Shown here: piece after piece, positions 1 through 8,471 of the stretch
How positions within the stretch are numbered: position 1 is the stretch's first letter
Layout: every line of letters starts with the position of its first letter
From: Candidatus Krumholzibacteriota bacterium
GTDB taxonomy: Bacteria; Krumholzibacteriota; Krumholzibacteriia; Krumholzibacteriales; WJIX01
Direction: 5' to 3'
DNA length: 64,000 bases
Assembly: GCA_034520215.1 (NCBI GenBank)
Contig: JAXHNR010000001.1
Coordinates: 1,230,560 to 1,294,559 of the forward strand
The notes under the pieces: generated by a model
The model's database searches: none
Told to the model about the DNA's origin: nothing
The model's input: only the letters and a program-made list of their open reading frames with translations
Made by a program: the position numbers and the translations under genes

Positions 1-313
1 CGACAGCACCTGCGGCTACAAGGGCTGAATACTCTCCAAGACTGTGTCCCGCTGTAATTACAGCTTCAATTTGAGCCTCTTCCTTAAGAACGTTCCAGAC
101 TGCTATGCTGTGAAGTAATATCGCCGGCTGCGCGTTCCTGGTTTCTGTAAGAGTAGCTTTATCCCCTTCAAAGCAAATACGGGACAGTGGAAAGCCCAAA
201 GTTTCATCACCCTCTTCATACAATCTCGCGGCGGTCTTAAACTCCGCGGCAAGGTCCTTACCCATCCCTTCAAACTGTGAGCCCTGTCCGGGAAATATTA
301 CTGCTTTCTTCAT
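1..313 (-). CDS. fabD: malonyl-CoA:ACP transacylase, N-terminal part (cut by window edge)
   Basis: FabD moves malonate from malonyl-CoA to acyl carrier protein, supplying the extender unit for type II fatty-acid synthesis in the cytoplasm. The visible 104 residues begin MKKAVIFPGQGSQ, the classic family opening with the oxyanion-hole Gln, and include GHSLGEYSAL, which carries the nucleophilic Ser in GHSxGE. The ATG at 313 is preceded by a strong AGAAGGAG ribosome site. The gene runs off the left edge, so the C-terminal half with the catalytic His is not seen. It follows fabH by 38 bases, in the common plsX-fabH-fabD order. Confidence 0.95.
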   Translation of the reverse strand, partial: MKKAVIFPGQGSQFEGMGKDLAAEFKTAARLYEEGDETLGFPLSRICFEGDKATLTETRNAQPAILLHSIAVWNVLKEEAQIEAVITAGHSLGEYSALVAAGAV

Positions 314-351
314 CCTGTACTGCTCCTTCTATCGGTTACTTCTAACAAAGA

Positions 352-1356
352 TTATCTTCTGAATAAAACAGCCCCCCACGTCAATCCTCCTCCAAAGGCT
401 GCAAGAAGCACAAGGTCACCTTTTTTTATAACTTTTTCATCCTGTTCTTCAAGTTCTCCCAGCGCTATGGGTATACTGGCTGTTGAAGTGTTACCCATTC
501 TATCTATATTAATAACAACTTGCTGCTTCTTTAACTTCAACATCCTTCGAACACCCTCTATAATCCTGATATTTGCCTGATGAGGTATCAGAAAATCTAC
601 ATCGTCTGAACTTAGCCCGGCCGCACTCAGTGTTTCCTTAGCCGCCTGAGACATTGCTTTTACAGCGTATTTAAATAATTCGCTTCCCTTCATCTTTAAA
701 TATTGCTCCCCTTTTTCAATACTTTCAGCGGTAAGAGGACTTCTCGAACCACCTCCCGGAAGATAGAGCAGATCAGAATATCTGCCGTCCGTCTTTATAA
801 ACGTTGACAAAATACCTTCTCCGGGAGGACATGATTCTAAGACCACGGCCCCCGCGCCGTCTCCAAAGAGAACGCATGTCGATCTATCTGTATAATCAGT
901 TATACGGGAGAGAATTTCCACTCCAACTACGAGAATCTTATCGGCCTTACCTGATGAAATGAAGGCGTCCGCAATTGTTACACCGAAAATAAACCCGGAA
1001 CACGCGGCTGTCAAATCATAAGTCGCGGCATTTCTAGCTCCGAGCCTATCCTGAAGCAAACATGCAGTTGAAGGAAATATCATATCAGAGGTAGCGGTAC
1101 CGACTATTATCTGATCAAGCTCCTCAGCCTTGACACCGGCCCTCTTTAACGCCTTTACAGAAGCTTCATAACTGATATCACTGGCCGCTTCATCATCTCT
1201 TGCGATATGTCTTTCGCGAATACCGGTTCTTTCAACAATCCATTCATCAGAAGTGTTTACAATCTTTTCAAAATCTTCATTAGTAAGTATTTTCTCGGGA
1301 ATATGGTATCCCACACTTTTAATTTTTGTTCCCCTTAACTTTCGATCACTGCTCAA
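352..1356 (-). CDS. fabH: beta-ketoacyl-ACP synthase III
   Basis: FabH condenses acetyl-CoA (or another acyl-CoA primer) with malonyl-ACP to start fatty-acid synthesis. The 334-residue length is normal for the family. The catalytic triad is visible: Cys119 in TAACSGF, His in PHQANIRI near residue 256 and Asn in GNTSTASIP near residue 290. The glycine-rich FGDGAGAVVL segment is also present. The start is TTG at 1356, eight bases after AGGAGG, and overlaps the plsX stop (TTGA), so the two genes are translationally coupled. Part of the yceD-rpmF-plsX-fabH-fabD block. Confidence 0.97.
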   Translation of the reverse strand: MSSDRKLRGTKIKSVGYHIPEKILTNEDFEKIVNTSDEWIVERTGIRERHIARDDEAASDISYEASVKALKRAGVKAEELDQIIVGTATSDMIFPSTACLLQDRLGARNAATYDLTAACSGFIFGVTIADAFISSGKADKILVVGVEILSRITDYTDRSTCVLFGDGAGAVVLESCPPGEGILSTFIKTDGRYSDLLYLPGGGSRSPLTAESIEKGEQYLKMKGSELFKYAVKAMSQAAKETLSAAGLSSDDVDFLIPHQANIRIIEGVRRMLKLKKQQVVINIDRMGNTSTASIPIALGELEEQDEKVIKKGDLVLLAAFGGGLTWGAVLFRR

Positions 1357-2354
1357 ACAAGGTCCTCCTTCATTCTCATAATAATTTTACGGTTTATTTC
1401 ATCCCTGACAAATCTGCTTATACTTATTATTCCATTCTTGACCGCCCTGGATGAACTCCCTCCATGCCCTATAAAAACCGCTCCTTTAACTCCCAAAAGA
1501 GGCATCGCGCCGTATTCCGCGTAGTCCAGTTTTTTCTTAAGATTTCTAAAAGCCGGCTTCATAAGAAACCCGCCTAATTTGGGTAAAAAGGCATTCTTCA
1601 TTTCATCTTTGAAGAAAGAACTTAAATAAGTTACGATACTTTCAGAGAATTTAAGAATTACATTGCCGACGAACCCGTCCGTAACTACTACATCCACTGT
1701 GCCTTCAAATATATCGGTCCCCTCAACATTACCAACGAAATTCAATTTACTATCTTTCAGAAGGGTGTATGATTCCCTGACAAGTTCATTCCCCTTGGAC
1801 TCTTCCTTACCAATATTCAATAACCCGACCTTCGGGTTGACCGTACCCATAAAGGTTTCAGAATATATTGATCCCATATAGGCAAACTGTTCGAGATGGT
1901 GGGGATAACAGTCAGAATTAGCACCGCCGTCGAGCAGTACCGTATATTTCCCTCTAGTCGGCATAAGAATGGCAATAGCGGGACGGATTATCCCTCGGAG
2001 CCTTCCAAGTGATAACAGCGATGAAGCCACAACGGCTCCCGTATTCCCGTTGCTGAAAACCGCGTCAACTCTTCCCTCTTTATGCTCTTTTACGGCAAGT
2101 GTAATCGAAGAGTCTTTTTTTCTTCTTATGGCAGTCGCCGGGCCTTCAGACATTCCCACAATTTCTGAAGCGTGCACAATCTCAATATGAGCGGTATCAT
2201 AACCGTTACGCGAAATATCTTCTTCAATTAATCTTCTTTTCCCAACCAGGACTACATCAAATTCGCCTCTGGCAGCCTTCACTGCTTCAACAGCCCCCTT
2301 TATCATAGCACCGGGAGCATCATCACCACCCATAGCATCAACCGCTATTCTCAT
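1353..2354 (-). CDS. plsX: phosphate acyltransferase PlsX
   Basis: PlsX converts acyl-ACP to acyl-phosphate, the donor for the PlsY step that begins glycerophospholipid synthesis; it is a soluble protein acting at the membrane surface. The protein opens MRIAVDAMGGDDAPG, the diagnostic N-terminus, and contains GVKGAVFIGHGGSS near the C-terminus. I place the start at the ATG at 2354 (333 residues) because it has a GGAG site directly upstream and matches family N-termini; an in-frame start 18 bases earlier would add six non-conserved residues. It lies between rpmF and fabH in the usual order. Confidence 0.97.
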   Translation of the reverse strand: MRIAVDAMGGDDAPGAMIKGAVEAVKAARGEFDVVLVGKRRLIEEDISRNGYDTAHIEIVHASEIVGMSEGPATAIRRKKDSSITLAVKEHKEGRVDAVFSNGNTGAVVASSLLSLGRLRGIIRPAIAILMPTRGKYTVLLDGGANSDCYPHHLEQFAYMGSIYSETFMGTVNPKVGLLNIGKEESKGNELVRESYTLLKDSKLNFVGNVEGTDIFEGTVDVVVTDGFVGNVILKFSESIVTYLSSFFKDEMKNAFLPKLGGFLMKPAFRNLKKKLDYAEYGAMPLLGVKGAVFIGHGGSSSRAVKNGIISISRFVRDEINRKIIMRMKEDLV

Positions 2355-2439
2355 TATTTCTCCATTAAACAAATATCCATATTATTACCATAACTTACTA
2401 AGAGGTTAATAATAAGCTTGAAAAAACTAAAAACTATCT

Positions 2440-2628
2440 CTAGCTTTTCTTTTCTTCCTGCTTTATAACTTCACGTCCTCCATAGTATCCGCAATTGGGG
2501 CATACTACATGAGGCGGTTTCGGTTGGTGACAGTGAGAACAGCTGGACACAGTAGGAGTTGATATCTTCCAGTGTGTCCTTCGTTTTCTTTTTCTGGCTT
2601 TCGAAAGTCTTCTCTTTGGTACTGCCAT
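2440..2628 (-). CDS. rpmF: 50S ribosomal protein L32
   Basis: L32 is a small protein of the large ribosomal subunit. The 62-residue product opens MAVPKRRLSKARKRKRR, the typical basic L32 start, and has two Cys pairs (CSHC and CPNC, around residues 30-46), so it is the zinc-binding form of L32. It sits between yceD and plsX, a very widely conserved arrangement that links ribosome and lipid synthesis. The Lys/Glu-rich tail is ordinary. Confidence 0.97.
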   Translation of the reverse strand: MAVPKRRLSKARKRKRRTHWKISTPTVSSCSHCHQPKPPHVVCPNCGYYGGREVIKQEEKKS

Positions 2629-2657
2629 TTAATCACTCCTCATCGAACTCTTAAAAA

Positions 2658-3194
2658 TTATCTCTTTCCGCTATTCTTTAATTTATTCAAAGCTGCCCAC
2701 CTGGGATCCGTTTGTTCCCTTTCGCATCCGCATTCTTCGATATTCAAATCATTTCCGCATACAGGGCAAAGACCTTTACATTCCTCTTCGCACAAAATCT
2801 TCATCGGTATATTAAGAACTACGGATTCCTTTACTCTCGGGAAAATGTCGCAGCAGTATTCCTCCTCACTGCTTAATAACACGTAATCACCTTCACCACC
2901 GCCGATAGAGGCCTCATCACCGGATGATCGTTGAAATATAACATCGAATCCGGTAACTACCTTTGTAACACAATCTTTGAGGCACCTGCTGCATTCCCCG
3001 TGGATGTCACATTCTACTTCAGCGTCAAGCAAATACCGGCTCCCCATTGAAGTGACATCAGCTTTTACTCTGATTTCACATTTCAACGGACCAATTTCAT
3101 ACTCGGGTAATTCAAACACATCTTCAAACGAAAAAGTCTCACGTCCGTCAGTCTGCCCGAGATTCACTTCCATCTTTGGAAACTCATTAACCAT
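2658..3194 (-). CDS. yceD: YceD/DUF177 family protein
   Basis: This 178-residue protein belongs to the DUF177/YceD family, whose genes almost always precede rpmF. Family work links it to 23S rRNA maturation in plants and bacteria, but a biochemical activity is not settled. Visible features are a central CDIHGECSRCLK segment and a C-terminal cysteine cluster (CEEECKGLCPVCG, then CGC) that probably binds a metal. The first cysteine group and the position before rpmF are typical. The ATG at 3194 is the natural start. Transcribed with rpmF 29 bases downstream. Confidence 0.9.
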   Translation of the reverse strand: MVNEFPKMEVNLGQTDGRETFSFEDVFELPEYEIGPLKCEIRVKADVTSMGSRYLLDAEVECDIHGECSRCLKDCVTKVVTGFDVIFQRSSGDEASIGGGEGDYVLLSSEEEYCCDIFPRVKESVVLNIPMKILCEEECKGLCPVCGNDLNIEECGCEREQTDPRWAALNKLKNSGKR

Positions 3195-3206
3195 AAAAAG
3201 CTTATA

Positions 3207-3611
3207 TTAATCTTCATCAAACACGATAGCAAGCTCTTTTTCCGCCGATTCTGGTGAATCTGAAGCGTGAACCGCGTTTTCCTGAAGATCTGTTCCGTAC
3301 ATATAGCGGATAGTACCGGGATTTGCTTCCTTCGGATCTGTCGCTCCAACAAGTTTTCTTAAAAGCTCGATACTATCCTCTTTTTCAAGTTCAATACCAA
3401 TAACACTTCCTGAAGTAATATAAGAAATCAGTTCGTTAAAAAAAGGCTTATCTTTATGGACAGCGTAAAAACTCTCCGCCTTTTCCCTTTTGAATTTAAA
3501 CTGTTTCAAGTTTGTTATTTCAAAACGGTTCGTAATAAGCAGATCAATGATCGCTCCCTGGCTGCCGCTTTCCACCGCTTCAGGTTTTATCATCAAAAAG
3601 GTCTTAGTCAA
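3207..3611 (-). CDS. ndk: nucleoside diphosphate kinase
   Basis: Ndk balances nucleoside triphosphate pools by passing the gamma-phosphate through a phospho-histidine intermediate. The active-site His lies in VHASDSPESAE, and the N-terminal TFLMIKPEAV strand is diagnostic. I choose a TTG start at 3611 (134 residues): GGAGG sits six bases upstream and translation then begins at the conserved TKTFLMIKPEAV. The longer reading frame from 3632 would add seven unconserved residues and bury the ribosome site. The gene lies 12 bases ahead of yceD, probably in one transcript. Confidence 0.96.
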   Translation of the reverse strand: MTKTFLMIKPEAVESGSQGAIIDLLITNRFEITNLKQFKFKREKAESFYAVHKDKPFFNELISYITSGSVIGIELEKEDSIELLRKLVGATDPKEANPGTIRYMYGTDLQENAVHASDSPESAEKELAIVFDED

Positions 3612-3693
3612 AATATTCCTCCATTTCATCACTCTTCATCTTGTGCTATTGCATTTTTATAAAATTCAGAGTGTTATATCGTTTTTAAGAATA

Positions 3694-5010
3694 TTACTTT
3701 ATAAAATCCTTCAGAACGTCTTTAAGGTCAGGTCTGCCTATTTCGTCCAGATCGTATGACACTCTCACCGACTGCTGCGGGATATCGATTATTCGCCCCA
3801 GGTCTATCGGCGTACCTATCACAACCGTATCACAGTCAACCTTGGAAATAGTTGTTTCCAGATCCTTTATCTGTTCTTCGCTGTAACCCATAGCGGGAAG
3901 TAAAACACCAATCTCAGGATAGAGCTCGAATGTTTCAGCCATACGGCCTGTCGTGTACGGACGAGGGTCTACAAGATCCGATGCTCCGTATTTAAGAGCT
4001 GCCATGACACCAGCGCCGTACTTCATTCCGCCGTGAGTCAAAGTCGGTCCATCTTCCACACAAAGCACTCTCTTGCCGTTTATAGCCGCCGGATCATCAA
4101 CTGTAAGTGGCGAAGCCGCGTCAATAACGACCGCGTCCGGGTTGTAAATGTTTATATTCTCTCTTACAATTTCCACACCTTCAAGATCAGCGGTGTCAAT
4201 CTTATTTATAACAATAACATCAGCCATCAAGAGATTAGTAAATCCCGGATAATAACCAATTTCATCACCCGGCCTGTGAGGATCGGCAACAACTATGTTG
4301 AGGTCTGTCTTATAAAAAGGTATGTCGTTATTGCCGCCGTCCCATAGTATTATATCCGCTTCTTTCTCGGCTTCACGCAGAATGGCTTCATAATCAACGC
4401 CGGAATAGATAATTACACCGTTGACAATGTGAGGTTCATACTCTTCCATCTCCTCTATTGTGCAATTGTGTTTTTCCAGATCTTCCAACGAACCGTACCG
4501 CTGAACACTCTGTTTGGCAAGGTCACCATAGGGCATGGGGTGTCTTATAGCTACGACCTTCTTGCCGGCATCGGTTAAAATCCCGGCAATCTTTCTCGTG
4601 GTCTGGCTCTTTCCGCATCCAGTACGGACGGCACATACTGATATTACAGGTTTGGTGCTCTTTATCATAGTCGGCTCCGCGCCGGCTAAAGTAAAGTTAG
4701 CGCCGAGTGAATTTACATACTGCGCTTTTTCCATTACATACTGGTTTGGAAGATCACTGTATGAAAAGAATACTTCCTCGACGTTCTTTTCCCTGATAAG
4801 TTCACCCAGCTTCTCTTCAGGATAAATGGATATACCCTCAGGATAAAGTTCTCCCGCTAGTTCGGAAGGATATTTTCTATCGTCAATATCCGGAATTTGT
4901 GTGGCGGTAAAAGCCACTACTTCATATGATTTATTACCTCTGAAAAGGGTATTGAAATTATGAAAATCCCTTCCAGCGGCGCCCATTATCAAAACTTTCT
5001 TTCTCTCCAT
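3694..5010 (-). CDS. cyclic 2,3-diphosphoglycerate synthetase-like P-loop protein
   Basis: This 438-residue protein resembles cyclic 2,3-diphosphoglycerate synthetase (cPGS), known mainly from thermophilic methanogens, where it closes 2,3-bisphosphoglycerate into a thermolyte, and present as homologues of uncertain role in many bacteria. It has an N-terminal Rossmann-like region (KKVLIMGAAGRDFHNF), a P-loop AVRTGCGKSQTTR near residue 130, WDGGNND near residue 225 and VINKIDTAD (an NKxD-type guanine-recognition motif) near residue 270. The start is the ATG at 5010, behind GGAGGTGG; a start at 5061 would read through that site. No neighbour indicates a substrate, so the biochemical role is an inference from family resemblance. 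Confidence 0.75.
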   Translation of the reverse strand: MERKKVLIMGAAGRDFHNFNTLFRGNKSYEVVAFTATQIPDIDDRKYPSELAGELYPEGISIYPEEKLGELIREKNVEEVFFSYSDLPNQYVMEKAQYVNSLGANFTLAGAEPTMIKSTKPVISVCAVRTGCGKSQTTRKIAGILTDAGKKVVAIRHPMPYGDLAKQSVQRYGSLEDLEKHNCTIEEMEEYEPHIVNGVIIYSGVDYEAILREAEKEADIILWDGGNNDIPFYKTDLNIVVADPHRPGDEIGYYPGFTNLLMADVIVINKIDTADLEGVEIVRENINIYNPDAVVIDAASPLTVDDPAAINGKRVLCVEDGPTLTHGGMKYGAGVMAALKYGASDLVDPRPYTTGRMAETFELYPEIGVLLPAMGYSEEQIKDLETTISKVDCDTVVIGTPIDLGRIIDIPQQSVRVSYDLDEIGRPDLKDVLKDFIK

Positions 5011-5078
5011 ACCTGCCTTCCACCTCCATGGTAATCGATAGGGGAAACTCCCCCGGTTCAAGCCTTATTATATCCCGG

Positions 5079-5579
5079 CTACTTCGTTAATTTATTTATC
5101 AGATTGCTGGTTGAATAACCTTCAACCATTTTTATCCTCTTTACTTCTCCACCATTGCGGAGCACAAAATCAGCACCCGCTATCTCCTCTAAGGAATACT
5201 CATCCCCTTTGACAAGTATATTCGGATTCAATTTCCTGATTACTTCAACAGGTGTATCCTCCTCAAAAACAGTTACATAATCAACGCAAACGAGATGAAG
5301 GAGGATAAAAGCTCTGTCATATTCCTTCGTAAGAGGCCTTCGGTGCCCTTTCAGACGTTTTAGTGAACGGTCACTGTTAATACCTACAACAAGACAGTCA
5401 CCAAAACCCCGCGCTTTAACAAGCAGTTCAACGTGCCCGCGGTGAAGGATATCAAAACAGCCGTTTGTAAAAACCACTCGGCGGCTTAGCTTATCTTTTC
5501 TGAAACCGGAAAGTTCATCCGGGTTTATAATTCTCTCTTTATACTCATTCATAATATTAAGAAGTAAAGGAAGAAACAA
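5079..5579 (-). CDS. rfaE2: D-glycero-beta-D-manno-heptose 1-phosphate adenylyltransferase
   Basis: RfaE2 (the C-terminal half of HldE in enterobacteria) adenylylates heptose 1-phosphate to make ADP-heptose for the lipopolysaccharide inner core. The nucleotidyltransferase signature appears as FTNGCFDILHRGHVELL (HxGH) and the family motif GINSDRSLKRLKG follows. Length is about 160 residues, matching a stand-alone domain. Two starts are possible: TTG at 5579, inside the end of rfaE1, or ATG at 5552 (MNEYKERI), just after it. Neither has a strong ribosome site, which suits translational coupling to rfaE1. Confidence 0.93.
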   Translation of the reverse strand: MFLPLLLNIMNEYKERIINPDELSGFRKDKLSRRVVFTNGCFDILHRGHVELLVKARGFGDCLVVGINSDRSLKRLKGHRRPLTKEYDRAFILLHLVCVDYVTVFEEDTPVEVIRKLNPNILVKGDEYSLEEIAGADFVLRNGGEVKRIKMVEGYSTSNLINKLTK

Positions 5580-6534
5580 GTTCTTTTAGATCGACAACAG
5601 CAGTGCCGAGCTTACGTACAACCAGACCTGCCGCCGCGTTGGCTAACTCTATCGCTTCATCAAGTTCCGCTTCGGCCGCGAGTGCCGCGGCTAAAACACT
5701 AATAACGGTATCTCCCGCGCCCGTAACGTCGTATACTCCGCTGGCCATCGTTGGAAAATGATGATGCTTTTCCCCTCTTCTAAACAATGTCATCCCCTCT
5801 TGGCCCCTCGTAATAAGTACGGCTTCCGCCTCGAGGTCATCCAGGAGAGACTCTCCTACTTCCAGAAGATCCTTCTCGGATTTGATCTTTCTGTTATAGA
5901 ACGCCCCCGCTTCATTTTTGTTAGGTGTAATAATGTAAGAACCATGGTAGAGGGAAAAATGTTTCTCCTTTGGATCAACAAGCATGGGTATTGAATTAAT
6001 CTCGCATAAGCGGCGGACATTTTCCATCAATTTTTCCGTCACTACACCCTTTCCATAATCAGAAATGACCACAGCGCCGACATCTTTCAATACATCTTCC
6101 ACAACGTCAAGTATCTCATTTAAAACTTTTCCTTCTATATCCCCCTCGGATTCAAAATCGGCTCTTACAACCTGTTGGTTGTGCGCGACAATCCTGATCT
6201 TTTCAGTTGTTACCCTTGACTTATCTCTGACAAGACAATCAGTTGTAACACCAAGTTTACTGATGAGGCTCTCAAGTTCCTCGCCAGCGGTCCCTTCACA
6301 CAAAATACCTACAAGGGAGCATTCAGAACCGAGCGAGATAAGATTCCACGCGACATTTGCCGCCCCGCCGGGTCTTACATCTGTTTTTTCAACTTTTACT
6401 ACAGGGACAGGCGCCTCAGGGCTTATTCTATCAACAAGCCCCCAATAGTACCTGTCAAGCATTACATCTCCGATAACAGCGACAGATGAGCTTCTTATCT
6501 TTTCTCCTATTTCCTCTAATCTGTCCTTATTCAA
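5557..6534 (-). CDS. rfaE1: D-glycero-beta-D-manno-heptose-7-phosphate kinase
   Basis: RfaE1 (the N-terminal half of HldE) is a ribokinase-family enzyme that phosphorylates heptose 7-phosphate at C1 in ADP-heptose synthesis. Family motifs are visible: GDVMLDRYYWG near residue 22, RPGGAANVAWNL near residue 55, ISDYGKGVV near residue 160 and the catalytic VTGAGDTVISVLAAAL near residue 275. The start is TTG at 6534, behind AGAGAGG. The stop region overlaps the possible rfaE2 start. The kinase and adenylyltransferase are separate genes here, unlike the fused HldE of enterobacteria. Confidence 0.94.
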   Translation of the reverse strand: MNKDRLEEIGEKIRSSSVAVIGDVMLDRYYWGLVDRISPEAPVPVVKVEKTDVRPGGAANVAWNLISLGSECSLVGILCEGTAGEELESLISKLGVTTDCLVRDKSRVTTEKIRIVAHNQQVVRADFESEGDIEGKVLNEILDVVEDVLKDVGAVVISDYGKGVVTEKLMENVRRLCEINSIPMLVDPKEKHFSLYHGSYIITPNKNEAGAFYNRKIKSEKDLLEVGESLLDDLEAEAVLITRGQEGMTLFRRGEKHHHFPTMASGVYDVTGAGDTVISVLAAALAAEAELDEAIELANAAAGLVVRKLGTAVVDLKELVSSFTS

Positions 6535-6748
6535 TCGTCATCCTCTCTGGCGGTACATTTTGTCCAGAAGATAAAAAAAGATATCAGCTTGAGCATTTAA
6601 CGCTTCAAGTTTAAAAAAATATAGCGTTAAATTGCTCCTCAATCAAGAAGAAGATAAATTCGTCGGGATAAATCCTGCCCTTTAAATCAAAAAAACATGA
6701 TCAGAGAAATAAACCCACCTGCTGTAATCATTCACTTGTTTCATAGCA
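6535..6748. other. non-coding spacer with a 47-base imperfect inverted repeat
   Basis: No gene is supported here. Bases 6591-6604 (GAGCATTTAACGCT) and 6623-6637 are inverted copies with one bulged base, separated by an 18-base A/T-rich loop. The hairpin lies just upstream of the rfaE1 start, so it could sit in the 5' leader of that transcript or be an unrelated remnant. It lacks a T-run, which argues against an ordinary terminator. Confidence 0.5.
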
Positions 6749-7033
6749 GGACTTTCCCCAATTTTTAACATTCCTTTGTATATCCGGCTATTGGTATTGT
6801 CAAAAACGCCGTCTATTTCCCCTGCGAGGAAATAGCGTCTCCCGCTCTCAGACTCGCTCTTTCCCATTTCCCTAAAGGAAATGGGAAAACCATGCCCGCT
6901 CGTCTTCCGAGAGGGTTTTTTAGGTACCAATAGCCGGATAGAAACTAAATATCAATTCCACTTATCATTCTGGGTAATTACTTGATAGTTATGCCATTAC
7001 TAAAATATTGCCCTGATTTTTGGGGAATGTCCT
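6749..7033 (+). mobile_element. structured MITE-like element, copy A1
   Basis: A 285-base non-coding element. Its ends are inverted copies: GGACTTTCCCCAA at the left and TTGGGGAATGTCC at the right. The flanks TGTTTCATAGCA (6737-6748) and GGTCTCATAGCA (7034-7045) agree at 10 of 12 bases and look like a decayed target duplication. Inside lies a long outer stem (TATCCGGCTATTGGTA near 6781 with its inverse ending near 6939). It encloses three short hairpins: CTATTTCC/GGAAATAG, CCCATTTCC/GGAAATGGG and CCCGCTCG/CGAGAGGG. A near-identical inverted copy lies at 54115-54403. No transposase is encoded. The reading frames crossing it are side effects of the stems. Confidence 0.75.
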
Positions 7034-7190
7034 GGTCTCATAGCAATTGACTAATCAAACTGTATTGTTTAACCTTAACTTAAGAAAGTGAATAATTTAA
7101 TGTTAGCCGATATGCGATTATTTGCCCGTCTTCCGCGCGAGTATTGGCAAACAGCAGAATCAGGTTAATTTTTTCAATGAAAGGATAATC

Positions 7191-7514
7191 ATGAAGAAGA
7201 AACAACATCAAATCCCCGTACAGCTCGATGAAAAAGAAGCTGAAGGAGTATATTCCAATTTTGTCCTTACCTCTTTTACCCCGGCTGAATTTGTTATAGA
7301 TTTCGCCAGAATGCTTCCGGGATTAAAAAAAGCTAAAGTTCATTCCAGAATAGTAATGACTCCTCAATCCGCGAAATCACTTGTAGGATTACTCAGCCAA
7401 ACAGTGAGAAATTACGAGAGTAAATTCGGCGAGATCGAGGTTAAAGGAAAAAAAGGAAATCAAACAATTGGATTTCACGCAAATTCAAACCTTGGTTCAG
7501 ACAAGAAGAACTGA
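7191..7514 (+). CDS. DUF3467 family protein
   Basis: A 107-residue protein of the DUF3467 family, small widely distributed proteins of unknown function. The recognisable core runs through YSNFVLTSFTPAEFVIDFAR and RIVMTPQSAKSLVGLLSQ, followed by a basic, Gly-rich tail. The start is the ATG at 7191, because AAAGGA precedes it and MKKKQHQIPVQLDE begins the conserved region; an upstream in-frame start would add 23 residues without family support. It is one of only two plus-strand genes in the first 49 kb and sits alone between element A1 and the convergent acyltransferase. Confidence 0.8.
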   Translation: MKKKQHQIPVQLDEKEAEGVYSNFVLTSFTPAEFVIDFARMLPGLKKAKVHSRIVMTPQSAKSLVGLLSQTVRNYESKFGEIEVKGKKGNQTIGFHANSNLGSDKKN

Positions 7515-7534
7515 AAAAAATACATCAACAGCAT

Positions 7535-7567
7535 GCGCCCGGACAAATTATACCCTGTTATTTTCGG
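7535..7567. terminator. possible terminator between convergent genes
   Basis: GCGCCCGG near 7535 can pair with TCGGGCGG near 7562, and the plus-strand side is followed by TTTTGTTTT. The loop is long (about 20 bases) and the right arm lies inside the 3' end of the acyltransferase gene. It would serve the plus-strand DUF3467 transcript. Confidence 0.35.
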
Positions 7568-8471
7568 GCGGTTTTGTTTTCCACCTCTTATGGGCCCAGA
7601 AATATTGATCCGGATATTTTATGACGGTCTCTTCCAACGCCTTGACGTGAAGAGCGGTTAATCTCTTTATTTCTTCTTCCCTGTCCGCTTCCGGATTCAT
7701 CTGAATTTGAGGGCAAAATACCGCGTGATGAGTTTCATCTTTCCTTCTTACAATAAAAGAAAAGATTATAGGACAGTTCACGCGACACGCGAATTGCGCG
7801 GCGCCCGGATATGTAGAAGAAGGTATCCCGAAGAAATCCACAAAAATGCCGGCTTTCCTGGCGTCCTGGTCGGAAAGCATCGCGACGACTCTGTTCTTCT
7901 TCAGCGAAGCAAAGATGCCTCGTATTGAAACACCAACGGGTATGGTCCCTATTCCAGCTTTTCTTCTAAGCCGGTTAATGTAGGAATCGACAAATTTGTT
8001 CCCCTGCTGTCCAACGAGAAAATCTGTCGGGATTCCAGTAGCGGCAAACGCCGCTCCCATAAGCTCCCAACTTCCTAAATGACCTGTAATCGCTATAACC
8101 CCATTACCCTTTTTGAGCGCTTCTTCCATATATTCCTTACCGGAGAAGGATACAAGCTCCCGCAGGTCATCAGCAGACAACCTCCCAACAGAAGCGAACT
8201 CGATCATAGATTTCGCGAAGTTAATGTAGGATCTTCTGCCGGTTCTCAGCCGCTCCCGGCTGCTCATTCTGTCTCCGAAAGCTTTCTTTAGATTATTCAG
8301 TGTAACAGATCTTCTTATTCTGAAAATATCGAATGCCAGTATGCCGAGTATTCCGCCAAACTTTACTGAAACCTTAAGGGGCAGAAGCGAAGGCAGAATG
8401 GAAAGAATATACACTCCCATCAGCTCTAAGCGGTGGCGTATTCTCTTCCAGTTATCTATATTTCCCCCCAT
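7548..8471 (-). CDS. lysophospholipid/lipid A acyltransferase, LpxL/HtrB family
   Basis: This family attaches secondary acyl chains to lipid A (or acts in related phospholipid acylation) at the inner face of the inner membrane. The 307-residue protein has an N-terminal hydrophobic segment (around residues 18-35) and the catalytic HLGSWELMG (HX4E) near residue 127. Next come FLVGQQGNKFVDSYINRLR and a SDQDARKAGIFVDFFGIP region typical of LpxL/LpxM. The ATG at 8471 overlaps the stop of the DUF362 gene, suggesting coupling. Which acyl position it modifies cannot be read from sequence. Confidence 0.88.
   Translation of the reverse strand: MGGNIDNWKRIRHRLELMGVYILSILPSLLPLKVSVKFGGILGILAFDIFRIRRSVTLNNLKKAFGDRMSSRERLRTGRRSYINFAKSMIEFASVGRLSADDLRELVSFSGKEYMEEALKKGNGVIAITGHLGSWELMGAAFAATGIPTDFLVGQQGNKFVDSYINRLRRKAGIGTIPVGVSIRGIFASLKKNRVVAMLSDQDARKAGIFVDFFGIPSSTYPGAAQFACRVNCPIIFSFIVRRKDETHHAVFCPQIQMNPEADREEEIKRLTALHVKALEETVIKYPDQYFWAHKRWKTKPPENNRV

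Noticed and set aside
6682-6930. 82-codon minus-strand frame through element A1, with a similar plus-strand frame at 54202-54432 in A2
   Set aside because: The shared peptide is a consequence of near-identical DNA in two copies of a structured repeat. There is no ribosome site in common, the ends differ and no family is recognised.
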